A stretch of 64,000 bases of DNA from assembly GCA_907163345.1 (NCBI GenBank), contig CAJQUN010000055.1, forward strand, positions 2,232,001 to 2,296,000. Reading direction: 5' to 3'. The notes beneath the pieces were generated by a model. That model was given only the letters and a program-made list of their open reading frames with translations. It had not been told where the DNA came from and did no database searches. The position numbers and the translations under genes are program-made. Below, piece by piece: positions 33,661-43,716 of this stretch (positions are counted from its first letter, which is position 1; the number at the start of each line of letters is the position of its first letter). Source of the DNA: Haberlea rhodopensis. Taxonomy: Eukaryota > Streptophyta > Magnoliopsida > Lamiales > Gesneriaceae.

Positions 33661-35136
33661 TGATAAGTGCATATTTGCACTTATATTTTATTCTCTTTTA
33701 TTATACTTTTATTTTGGTATTCGAGCAGAATTACGCATTTTGTTGTTGTTTTTGTTGTTTTGTATGAATCCAAGGAATTAAGTATTTTATTATTAAAAGA
33801 TGGTTGAAATGCATAAATATGACAAGAATTCGAATTGGGACTGAAAAGAGGACACAATGATGGATGGCACATGAGATTCATTAACAAGGAAGCAATATAT
33901 TTGAACAACTTTGGGAATAAAATATTTTACAAGAAAAGATTGGAAAGCAAGATTATATATTATAATATTTATGGGTCAACAAGAAAGGAATGAGTATATT
34001 TTAATATAAAAGATAAGAGTCCAAGACTTAAAAGAAAAAGAGGAGATGTGACCTACTTGGGAGATTGACCAACCAAAAGATGACTCATCAGACTATGAGA
34101 TTTCGGGAGCAAGAATTTACGTGAATATGTAGAGATTTTCGGAAGAGTTGCACGGACGATATTAAAAGGAGAGAGAATTGACAAGGGCTGGAGAGAAATA
34201 TTTAACGTAGAACAATTGATGCACGATAAGAAAAAATTCACGTAACTTTTACTGTGAAGAGAGGCAAGAACCGAGAGTAAATTGAAAGAAGATGAGGAGA
34301 TCATTCGAGGTGGTGCGCTTAAAATGAAGGGTAGAGATTTTGACAACGGAGAATAAGACGGCGACTATCGGAGACGGAGGGCCATCGTCCAATTCGTTTG
34401 ATTATATTTTCCTTTATGTTTATGATGATTAAAGACATGTCTATGTGTTTATTTAATGTATTCATGAACTAATTTATATTCTGTAGGTAGACGTATCTTG
34501 ACTGGAAATTGTGTCGTTGATTAATTCATGAATATATTTTGTTTGTTCGTTTGGTTTATTTGTGATTCCTGATATGGATGTGTTTCAATTAACTGATCAC
34601 TAGTTGAATCGTTAGATTTATTTATAATATATCACTTGAGAGAGGGGGTTTTGAATAGGACCGTAGGAATTTACATCGTTGGAAGTTTATATAGTCGAGA
34701 GACATATAACTCCAACGAAGCCATAGAACGAATCTAGCGCTATTGAATTTGTTTAATAATTTATCTTAGGTGGACACATCAAGATCATTGTTGAATGATA
34801 ATTTCCATTTAACACTCGATAGAGCTAATAGAATAACATAGGATTCGTGGTTAATAAATTAGAAGAACACGACATAGTGGATAGTTGAGTGAAGTCGAAC
34901 CTCTAGAATTCGTTCTCATTGATTTTCTCCACTTAAATTCTTCATATTATTCTTATTTTAGTATTTTAATCATTTAATTAATTCATTATCTTGATTGTCT
35001 AGATATAGTTAGGACTATTCTAATTACAGTACTTGGTATAACTTAATTTTCAATCCCTGTGGGTTCGACATCCGTACTTCAAATTTCTATACTAAAACTT
35101 GACACCGTACACTTGCGGTACATTTTACACGCATCA
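33661..35136 (+). mobile_element. Solo LTR (Tat-like Ty3) inside the chromovirus pol
   Basis: It opens TGATAAGTGCATATTTGCAC and ends TTTACACGCATCA; the near-end words gtacggatgtcgaacccac, which lie inverted within the last 80 bases, are familiar from plant Tat/Retand LTRs. The flanks aaaac (33656-33660) and aaaat (35137-35141) are a 4-of-5 target duplication. Protease and reverse transcriptase of the host element lie on either side, so no internal region remains. 1476 bp. Confidence 0.75.
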
Positions 35137-35480
35137 AAAATGAATTGTCTTCTGAAAATAGTCCACAACAGTTTGATATCTACTCAACACGTCGATACCT
35201 AGAATACAGTCAAAATCAGACATATCCAACACAATCAAATCAGCTTGTATCACATATTCATCCTCAAACTGAATAGAGCATTCATACACAATCTGACCAG
35301 TCATAACAGTCTTTCCCATGGGTGTCGAGACATACAGAGGCATTAACAGTGGATACGAGTATATATGATACTACTCAACAAAATTCTTGGAAATAAACGA
35401 ATGAGATGCACCAGTATCAATCAATAAGAAAGCAGAATAAGTAAATAAACGACACTTACTACCCGATATCACATCATCAG
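35137..35480 (-). pseudogene. Chromovirus aspartic protease remains
   Basis: The stretch MPLYVSTPMGKTVMTGQIVY followed by QADLIVLDMSDFDCILGIDVL (35343-35134) is the typical second half of the chromovirus protease. Upstream frames hold the DTGASHSF equivalent (in degraded form, ALLIDTGASHSF-like words at about 35385-35440). Interrupted downstream by the solo LTR. Confidence 0.7.
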
Positions 35481-35617
35481 GAGCTGCCTATGCTTGCTCC
35501 TTATTCTGTGCATACACCTGAACTTGGGGCGGCCCACCTCTTTGTCCCCCAACTGTACGAGGTACAAACTGCGATCTCTGTTGCACTATACTTTCTGACA
35601 CATTCCCTCTGCTCTGT

Positions 35618-35687
35618 TGTCCTCCAGCCCGAGGACAATCCCTCACAATGTGTCATGTCCTACCACATCCAAAACAAACTGGACATT
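35618..35687 (-). pseudogene. Second gag zinc knuckle, split from gag by a solo LTR
   Basis: The translation CPVCFGCGRT-stop-HIVRDCPR keeps the CxxCx4Hx4C spacing with one stop at the sixth position. The first knuckle (CYNCGGSHYKRGC) lies at 37094-37135, on the other side of the inserted LTR. Confidence 0.65.
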
Positions 35688-36180
35688 TGTATGTGGACAC
35701 TTATAAGGAATCCGACTATCAAATAGCGCAGCGGAATAAAATTTTTATCGGATTCCCACCGAGGACCTATACGAAGTTATCATATCGGTTGTCAAGAGTT
35801 ATACCTTTGTAGCGTGCAGTGTGTTTGATGCAGAAAACGTCCAAGAGTTCCACGAGTCGTCTAGCAAAACTTTACAGCTTTGCCTCTACGGTATCCACAC
35901 AATCAAATCGAAAGGGATGTTGAATTTATCACGTTGCTAGACTTGATAAATCAACTGGAAGAAAGATACGAAGGCGACGACTGCTTGTTCTAAACAAAAG
36001 CTCATCCTCCGTAGGTTTTAAGTGTTAGGCCTTTGATAATCAGAATTAACGTCTAACCTTTCTTAACCTAATATGCACGTATATAGACATAACATGAGGC
36101 GACTACAGAATGGGTTTTCGAAAAACCCTATGGCCCACATCATTATTATATTTGTCTATGCATATAGAGCATATTTGATA

Positions 36181-36216
<36 letters not shown>

Positions 36217-37093
36217 ATCGGCCCTTAATTCATGCTTAGGACTCTTCATAATAAACTTAATTCATCCAATGAATTTAACCCCCTTTATCGATTTAATCTT
36301 TTATGCGACATGTTAGGATCTTGTAACGTTGGCAGTGACATAAAATCTAATTTTGTGTCACAAGCAATGAGCGGTATCTAACAACACATCAAGGCTACCG
36401 AAGTTACAAGAATGTCATTGACTCAACATTACCTATGGCTTGTGATAATATTCACCATGTAACTTAATCAATTTGTCCTATGTGTTTAGATTAAACACGA
36501 GTCATGGAATAAGTCATACTCGTATAGTTCAATTTTATATTTCTTGATCCCCCAAGTAGACTAGAATAAACAAATAAGCTCGATATCACATATCGACTCA
36601 TTCGAGCATGGACATTCATTTTGGTCTCACTTGATCAAGGGCCCAAACACTTCTCCTGTTATATAGGATGGACAAATCCTATCTTGACCACTCAACATTC
36701 CTCTACATAATTCGTAGTGTATCTAATGATCGTCTTTATAGTTTACCATGTTGAAGGTGCCGTTTGACAATATCAAAGATACACAACTCCTTATGTTGGG
36801 ATCTCTGGTGATCTCAAGTTGTAAGGATTACATACACTGTTATCACTATGAGAATTACTTATAACATTCATATAACTATCCATGCATTATCATTATCCTA
36901 ATTCATGATAATACTTGACTATGGACAATATTTAAGAATAATACAATTTTATTCTAAGGACATTAATATATATTTATTCATATTACACAGATACTAGAAT
37001 AATATATAATAATGAATTGCCATTAATAAAATCATATTACATTGTATGACCAAATCAATAATCTAATGAGTTGTCTTAGGGCATATCCCAACA
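35688..37093 (-). mobile_element. Solo LTR of the copia family found at 58.6-64 kb
   Basis: It opens (plus strand) TGTATGTGGACAC and ends ggcatatcccaaca. Most of it matches the LTR at 58584-60078: aacgcagcggaataaaattt-like start, cgacatgttaggatcttgta, ctcgatatcacatatcgac, gttgggatctctggtgatc. Flanks acatt and acacc may be a diverged duplication. It is shorter by about 90 bp because of a deletion near 36885. It sits between the two gag zinc knuckles of the chromovirus. Confidence 0.8.
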
Positions 37094-37830
37094 ACACCCT
37101 CTCTTATAATGCGACCCTCCACAATTATAGCATCTTAATCCCTACCACTACTTTCATGTTACTGCTCTTTCGTGAATCGATCACTACTTCTCCGATTATC
37201 AAATCTCCTACCACTGAGGATGATGCACCACCTCGTGATGGTTTGAATTGTTCTCCTCTAGGCCTCATGCTGTTTGATGTAGGCTTCAGAACTTGCCCTA
37301 CATCTTTATATGCACCAATGCGTATCTCGGCCATATCTGCCCTGGTCAGCGCTTCTTCAAAAGGTGTATGGTTATTAGAAATAACCCTATCAATAACTTA
37401 GGCTGTAATCCCTTTACAAACTGATTGATCTTGACCTTGATGTTTGCAACTATATGAGGCACATACCTCATAAAGAGGAATACTGCAAAGCATAGTCAGC
37501 TACCTTCATTGTACCTTGTTTCATATTTGTGAACTCATCTTCTTTCAACTGTCTTGCAGCAACAGAAAAATAATGATCAAGGAATTGACTCATGAATATA
37601 TCTCAGTTCACAAACTACCCCTGAGCTCTCAATTCAATTACTGTTGCTTTCCACCACATTATTGCTTTCTTAGCCAACCGAAACTCAGCTAATCTCAACC
37701 GGGCTGACTTTGCACACGGAGTTGAAACAAAAATCTGTTCAACACGCTCTAACCATTCTTCAGCCTGTTCAGCAGATTCAGTACCCTCATATCTAGGTGG
37801 CTGGTAACTAAGAAACTGGGTCAGTGTCAA
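37094..37830 (-). pseudogene. Chromovirus gag remains
   Basis: The frame from 37830 reads MTLTQFLSYQPPRYEGTESA, EQAEEWLERVEQIFVSTPCA and ARLRLAEFRLAKKAIMWWKA, the retrotransposon gag core. It continues in broken frames with DHYFSVAARQLKEDEFTNMK to a zinc knuckle CYNCGGSHYKRGC. The N-terminal part continues beyond the hAT-like insertion at 37832-38268 (NASAGLVHVPPPPIGQGPVE). Confidence 0.75.
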
Positions 37831-37831
37831 C

Positions 37832-38268
37832 TAGGGGTGTAAACGAATCGAACATGTTCACGAACTTTTTGAGCCGGCTCGAAAAGTATTTGATTCGTGT
37901 TCGAAATTCTCGAATTCAAGTCGAACTCGAACATGTTCGAACTTTTTTCGAGCCGAACTCGAGCCCAAATTACTTTGTTTGATAGTTCGCGGGTCGCTCG
38001 TGAACTTTAATATTTTATTAATATAATATAAGTATATATAAAATAAATACATTCGAGCCGAACTAAAGCCAATAGTTCGAATAGTCCGCGAACATGTTCG
38101 AATTTTTCTAGCCGAACTCGAACTTGAACTTTGATTCGAGCCGAACTCAAGCCAAATTTTTGAAACTATTCGAACTTCGAATCGAACTCGAGCATAACTA
38201 TTTCGAGCCGAACTCAAACTCTAATTTTTTTTGCAGATTCGGCTCGATTCGATTCGTTTACACCCCTA
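37832..38268. mobile_element. hAT-like MITE in the chromovirus gag (copy 1)
   Basis: The ends taggggtgtaaacgaatcg and cgattcgtttacaccccta are inverted repeats. The flanks are both gtgtcaac (37824-37831, 38269-38276), a perfect 8-bp duplication. The interior is packed with gagccgaactcgaac and cgaacatgttcg words. 437 bp, non-coding. Confidence 0.92.
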
Positions 38269-38276
38269 GTGTCAAC

Positions 38277-38560
38277 TCAACAGATAACAACACCTGCTCC
38301 ACTGGCCCTTGGCCTATTGGTGGTGGTGGCACATGAACTAAACCAGCACTTGCATTCACACTCATATCATCCCCAACTTCTTCTTAAGGATGCCGAGAGC
38401 GGTCATGCTGCACTTCAAGGGTTAACAACAATATTCAACACATAAAGCATGTTAGGATAACATCACATACTACAACAACTACATAAACATGCTTTCAAGT
38501 GAATATGCATCTCCCTAGTTCACTTTCTCTACCCTTGTTCACCCCAGTCATCTAACAATT
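38277..38560 (-). pseudogene. Chromovirus gag N-terminus and leader
   Basis: On the minus strand the frame DDMSVNASAGLVHVPPPPIG leads into the gag core past the hAT-like insertion. The remainder up to the primer-binding site is non-coding leader. Confidence 0.55.
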
Positions 38561-38572
38561 GCTCTGATACCA
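38561..38572 (-). promoter_or_regulatory. Primer-binding site (initiator tRNA-Met)
   Basis: The minus strand reads TGGTATCAGAGC a few bases inside the LTR starting at 38577. This matches the 3' end of plant initiator tRNA-Met and fixes the element's orientation. Confidence 0.9.
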
Positions 38573-38576
38573 CTAA

Positions 38577-39740
38577 TGTGGGCATCGCTACTTAATCCTT
38601 ATATGTGTCACGTCATTGCACAATATAGAAGTTGGATTAAGTTAAAAGTCACACTGCTTAAGAGTTATACTATGTCACACTATTACATTTATGTCAACTC
38701 GAGACATAATTTACATAATTTACATTCATAGAACTTCTACTCAGTTCATCTCTTAGCAGTAGGGATGTAAACGAATAGAACATGTTCATGACCTTTTCGA
38801 GCCGGCTCGAAAAATATTTGATTCGAATTCGAAATTATCAAATTCGAGCCGAACTCGAACATGTTCGAACTTTTTTTCGAGCCGAACTTAAGCCTAAATT
38901 ACTTTGTTCGATAGATCGCGAGCCGCACGTGAAATTTAATATTTTATTAATATAATATAATTATGTATTAAATAAATATATTTCGAACCTTTTGAGTATT
39001 TATTTTCGATCAATAATTCGAATAGCTCGCGAACATGTTCGAATATTTCGAGCCGAACTCGAACTCAAACTTTGATTTGAGCCGAACTCGAACTCAAACT
39101 TTTATTTGAGCCGAACTCGAGCCAAGTTTTTAAACTATTCGAACTTCGAATCGAACTCGAGCCCGAATATAACTATTTCGAACCGAATTCGAACCTTAAA
39201 ATTTTATGCATATTCGGCTCGTTTCGGTTCGTTTACACCCCTACTTAGCAGTCATTTGCCTATTAGCAGAAGTCGACTCACAATCCCGGTCACCCCAATC
39301 TATGAGTCCCTACAGAAACAATCACACACCATTAGTATTGATATATAACCATCTCAAACCATCATCAATAAGAATGTACAATACGATAAATAAACATCAT
39401 CTCAACGGTGATTGTTTTGTATCATACATCACAACATGCAAATATGTCATGACATGTCTCATTCATATAATCCTGTTATAATATGATATTGCCTCTCAGC
39501 CCAATATGCCAGTGGCTCAGCCTTCACCTCCCATATTAGCATCACATATCATATTTCCGTCCTCACATGTTATAACAGCCAAATCGCATACCCAACGTCA
39601 TCATGCCCCTCATAGCATTAACCACATGCCTCAACAACATGAGTACACAACAATATGATTACAACAATCATATAACTCAATCTCAAAACATGTATCAACA
39701 TCACCTCACAGTACGTCAAATATCATAATATGAACACCAA
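38577..39740 (-). mobile_element. 5' LTR of the chromovirus, truncated and interrupted
   Basis: It matches 28575 to about 29250 of the other LTR (tcgctacttaatcc, gaacttctactcagttcatc, gcatgacatgtctcattcat-type words) and then stops abruptly near 39740, where LINE sequence begins. About 1.25 kb of the LTR, including its U3 promoter part, is missing. A hAT-like element is inserted at 38760. Confidence 0.85.
38760..39243. mobile_element. hAT-like MITE in the chromovirus LTR (copy 2)
   Basis: The ends tagggatgtaaacgaatag and cggttcgtttacaccccta match copy 1. Flanks are both cttagcag (38752-38759, 39244-39251). The partner LTR has the uninterrupted site (ctcttagtcagtcatttgcc, about 28749), which demonstrates insertion after the LTRs were formed. 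484 bp. Confidence 0.93.
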
Positions 39741-40680
39741 CACTCGTATGCAGACTTAAGACCAGTCTCTCTTACCGGCTTGACTCATGACCCAGACAGT
39801 CATTATCTTATGCAGGGAAGCTTGAGCTCATCCGTAATGCCCTTCAGGGGGTGGAATGCTTCTGGTTGTCTATTTTGCCCATTCCATTTGGCATCATTGA
39901 TTTGATATATAGTCTATGTCGCTCGTTTTTATGGAGTTCCAATTATCCGCCAGTATCATGGGCTTCCTTGTGCTATGCAAAAGGAGAAGGCGATGTTGGA
40001 TTGCATGATCTTAGGTCCTGGAACAAATCAATACTCACTAAGGTTCTTTGGGATATATAGTCAGCGATGTGCTCTCTTTGGGTAAGGAGGGTGCATCATA
40101 TTTATCTACATCATACTGATTTATGGACTTGGCAAGCTAAACACTCTGACTCACCGCTGATCAAGCATATGTTGTCCATTCGTGATGAGTTATTGAGCGA
40201 CTTTGGTGGCCCTCTTACGGCTCGGGATGCTCTCGTACCATGGTTTTACAATGCTTCGGTAGGTGCTGGCAACGCCTATCAGCACTTTTGACCGCGTCAC
40301 CATCATGTTCTATGGGCTAGCGTGATTTGGGGGCATTACATTCTATGCAAGCACTCATTTATATTATGGCTTGGGGAGCTTGACAGAGTGGCCACTGCAG
40401 ACTGATTGCCTTTTTTGGATGACAAAGCATGTGTGTTGTGTGACTCAGGGATTGATAGCGTTGATCACTTATTCTTCTCTTGTCCCTTCAGTTCGGCTGT
40501 TTGGTACAACGTTAGAGGGTGGCTTAATATGCGATTCACCAAGACTAGTTTGCGATGTGCATCGAAGAAGTTCAAGAAAGAATTTCATAGTACCTCACGT
40601 ATCATGAAAGCCAGAAGCGTGTCATTGGTCTGCGCGAAATTATCGAAAGTTTGCTGGTACCACTATGGATATTAGCCATA
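39741..40680 (+). pseudogene. L1-type LINE, C-terminal part of the reverse-transcriptase ORF
   Basis: Frames with stops give YAGKLELIRNALQGVECFWL, SRSFLWSS-like CRSFLWSSNYPPVSWASLCY, GEGDVGLHDLRSWNKSILTK, and a zinc-binding reverse-transcriptase end DDKACVLCDSGIDSVDHLFF with SCPFSSAVW. This order is that of plant non-LTR elements (zf-RVT end). The catalytic reverse-transcriptase part and 5' portion are missing. It starts exactly where the chromovirus LTR breaks off. Confidence 0.8.
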
Positions 40681-41996
40681 CTTTTAGCACTATTCAGATT
40701 TATCTATTTGTTTACAATCATTTCATAACTTTTTAATCTTTACATTACTTATCACATCCATCACTTCAAACGGTACCTAAGTTGCTTTGTTTTATGACAC
40801 GCAGTACACTTGTGGTCAATATTAGAAATAAAAAATAAATTTTTTATTGGATATGTGTCTTGATGCTACCCTAAAGTTACTGTCTTCCGGATAACGTCAA
40901 ACAAGCCTTAAGTTGTTCTGTTTGATGTTACCCATGTAACATCATCAAGCGACATGTACCCGATTTTTGTGTTTATATGTATTGATATTGAAATTTAATA
41001 TTACACTATAGGATTTTGGTAAATAAAATACAGATATAATAATATGACTTTTGGATAAATTAGTATTTTAAATAATAAATACGATGCATGACAAAAATTT
41101 AACTCCAGGAAAGAGATTAATGCATTAAGAAAAATTAGTTTTCTATTTATTATTAAATTATTTTACATTTTAGAGAATAATATAAACACAAAAGAGATGA
41201 AACTTTCTTCAAATCAATATATAAGAAGAAACAATATTAGATATATTATCTTATAATTGTATATATATAGAAATAATAGATATCTATTTATATTGGCAAT
41301 AAGTCAATAAGCAATAACAACAGTAATAAAATAACAAAAGGGAAAAGTGAAAAAAGGGAATGTGGAGCTTCTCGGGATAGATAAGAGCTCGTATCTATCT
41401 TGAACATATTCGAATTCGAGTTATATTTGACGTAAAAAAATTGATTTAATCTATTTATATTCGTTAAAAAGAAAAAATCAAGGGATTGTGGTGGTCCCAG
41501 TTATAATTTACAGCTTAAAGGAAATCACATCAAAAGAGTAAAAAGTGAAGCAAAATAACACCCCAATCTAAAAAGCTGCCCCCTCCTACGTTACCTCCAT
41601 AGCCGTCAATTTCCATTAAAAGTACCCAATTATCCTTACCTTGATTCTCGATAAAGCTTACTCTATATCACAATATTGTATATAATAATATATATTTTAC
41701 TTAATTACTACACCAAAAGGGTAATTATGAAAACCCAATTATTTTACAGTGCCATTATTATCACTAGAAATTTATACCTTAATTATGGTCTCACTTTTAT
41801 ATATCCGATCTTACAAACATATATACATATTTTAGTTTTTACAAGCACCCGATCCATACAAATATTTTCCCCTTAATTCATGATAAGATTTATTAACTAA
41901 AGTGCAATTTCAAAATGATTAGAGCTTCAGAATTTGTATCAAATTCTTTATGCATGCCACACGTTTGCTCTTACCTTTGCGGTTTAGTATATTTAA
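40681..41996. other. Gene-free spacer
   Basis: AT-rich. A MITE-like end (caaacggtacc) is at about 40768, and the phrases tgatgctaccctaaagtta and gatgttacccatgtaacatc near 40860-40945 suggest a short decayed repeat. No gene found. Confidence 0.3.
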
Positions 41997-42282
41997 AGAT
42001 GGCAAAACGGGTGGGACGCCCCTTGATATGGCATGTTTTGCTACAATATGGGCTGTTTCGGGTCTTTTATTTTGGCACGTCGACATGGTTCGTTACCTCA
42101 TACGAGTTGCGCCTAAACTTTTGCTATATACAAATAAAAAATGAATATGAGTTGTGTGGATCCACAAGCTATGTTGTGCCGAGCCTTAAAGGGCTGCCTG
42201 TGTCGATACGACCTTTATTGACCGATCGTGTTGCCACGACCCATCTATTTTTGTCATCTATGGGTATAATGCGTTAAAAAGT
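41997..42282. mobile_element. Probable decayed hAT-like MITE
   Basis: The left end agatggcaaaacgggtggg and the inverse of cgacccatctatttttgtcat are similar and carry the gggtc/cgaccc words of hAT-like ends. No 8-bp duplication was found, so the limits are approximate. Confidence 0.4.
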
Positions 42283-42374
42283 AAATATACGAAAAATAAT
42301 TAGGTCATTTATTGTATAACAATAATAATAAGAAATTTAATTGCTTCGAATTCCTCGTGGATATTTTTAACCAC

Positions 42375-43054
42375 CTATGATGCACGAACACTCCTAAAAA
42401 TCACTCGGTGTAGTGTCAGACACTTCTCGAACACCGATACTTCTCGGACACGTGTCTGACACGCCACGTGGTGTTCCATTATTTTATTAATAAAATAATA
42501 TCGAACACCCGTGTCGGACACTTCCCTCAAAATAGGAGACCAGTGTCGGACATGTCCGATGGGCGTGTCCGACACAGAAATGACAGTTTTGGGTGATAAT
42601 TGTACAATTTAAAACGTTTTTGGCTGAAATGAAATTTAGAGGTATTATTTAAACTATATTTAATTAACGTAATATATATTTGTTTTTAGTATTAGTGATA
42701 CTATGATGATTTCAGTGACATGCATTTATATTTGTTAAGAATATTTTTTGTGTTATATTTTATTTGGACGTGTTTGTTAAACTTTATATTAATTAAAATA
42801 ATATGTATTTAGTGTTAGTATTAGTGATATTACGATGATTCTAGTGACATGCATTTATTTATATGTCTCTTGACTTTGGTAAGAATATTTTTGTTAATTT
42901 TACATAATATTAGAATATAAAAAATGAGAATATCTAGTGTGTATGTATGTATATATATATATATATATAGGCGTGTTCCAGCCGTGTCGTATCCTGAAAA
43001 TTTTGAAAATTCGTGTCGTGTCAGTGTCACCATGTCAGTGTCCGTGCATCGTAG
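42375..43054. mobile_element. hAT-like non-autonomous element with perfect target duplication
   Basis: The ends ctatgatgcacgaacact and agtgtccgtgcatcgtag are inverted repeats and both flanks read ttaaccac (42367-42374, 43055-43062). Subterminal parts are dense in gtgtcggacac words. The AT-rich middle contains an imperfect duplication of about 130 bp (tagtattagtgatac, tgatgattt/ctagtgacatgc). 680 bp, non-coding. Confidence 0.92.
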
Positions 43055-43062
43055 TTAACCAC

Positions 43063-43610
43063 CGAGCTTCGTGATTTATTGTAGATCCTATATTTTATAA
43101 TTAAAAGTGCTAGACATGCATGACCTTACTTGAGATTCTCGAATTGATTTTAAGGGAAAACCCGATACACAATTTTTGCGATATGCGGAGTCTGAGAGGG
43201 ATTGTACCCATTGAACATAATATACAGAGCTTTCCATAGAATGCAAGTTTCACCTCATTAATAATATTAAAAATTATCAGTATTTTTCATAGTTTTTTTT
43301 AATATTAGAGGGAATTTTAGGAGAGTAGCAAGTGGACTTCAGATGCGAGAAATCTCTTGGAAAAGGAGGTGGACACTATTTCTCTATCAACTAATTAATG
43401 GTGTTTTAAATTTGGGCAACAGGCAAATATTTTTGAAAGCAGTGTACCCACATATACACATGCAATTACAGAATCTAAAGATTGCATCTTTATTATCTAT
43501 CTGCAAGGCAAAATAAAATCCTACGTTGTTGTTGGAAATTGCAAAACAATTAAAAAATAGAAAGAAAAGAAGCCATTGGCAAGAGAAAGTACAGTTCACT
43601 CTTGACTTCG
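43063..43610. other. Upstream region of the APRT gene
   Basis: AT-rich, no gene. It separates the hAT-like element at 42375-43054 from the APRT core promoter, so that element sits about 650 bp upstream of the start codon. Confidence 0.4.
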
Positions 43611-43716
43611 TTGCTATAAAAACACAGTGCTTGAAGGTTGCTGGTGTTGACACACACACACACAGAGTACACATTTTCACACACATAGTACACATTTTCA
43701 CACACAGATAAACAAA
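43611..43716 (+). promoter_or_regulatory. APRT core promoter and leader
   Basis: The TATA box gctataaaaacac (from 43611) lies about 100 bases upstream of the start codon. The presumed leader then contains two tandem units of (c)acacattttcacacac with a (CA) run, 43650-43708. The leader is short and intron-less. Confidence 0.55.

Larger units (their letters stand above)
30508..38574 (-). mobile_element. Internal region of a decayed Ty3 chromovirus (Tekay/Del-like), with nested insertions
   Basis: Read on the minus strand, the order is primer-binding site, gag, two zinc knuckles, protease, reverse transcriptase, RNase H, integrase and chromodomain: the chromovirus order. The RNase H block (LYNDASLLGLCCVLMHDKHV) and chromodomain end (GVEEATWETEQDM) point to the Tekay/Del clade. 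All genes have stops. Inserted into it are a hAT-like element (37832-38268), a copia solo LTR (35688-37093) and another solo LTR (33661-35136). A purine-rich tract (tatgggagaat) adjoins the 3' LTR. Confidence 0.85.

Noticed and set aside
37858..39348. Ser/Arg/Glu-rich open frames around 38 and 39 kb
   Set aside because: They are translations of the gagccgaactcgaac words of two hAT-like MITEs.
40328..40345. gggggcattaca resembling the end of the chromovirus LTR
   Set aside because: It lies in continuous LINE coding sequence (the residues around IWGHYILCKHSFILWL), so the match is chance.
41950..42277. Overlapping 64- and 120-codon open frames
   Set aside because: They coincide with a hAT-like repeat and have no recognisable domain.
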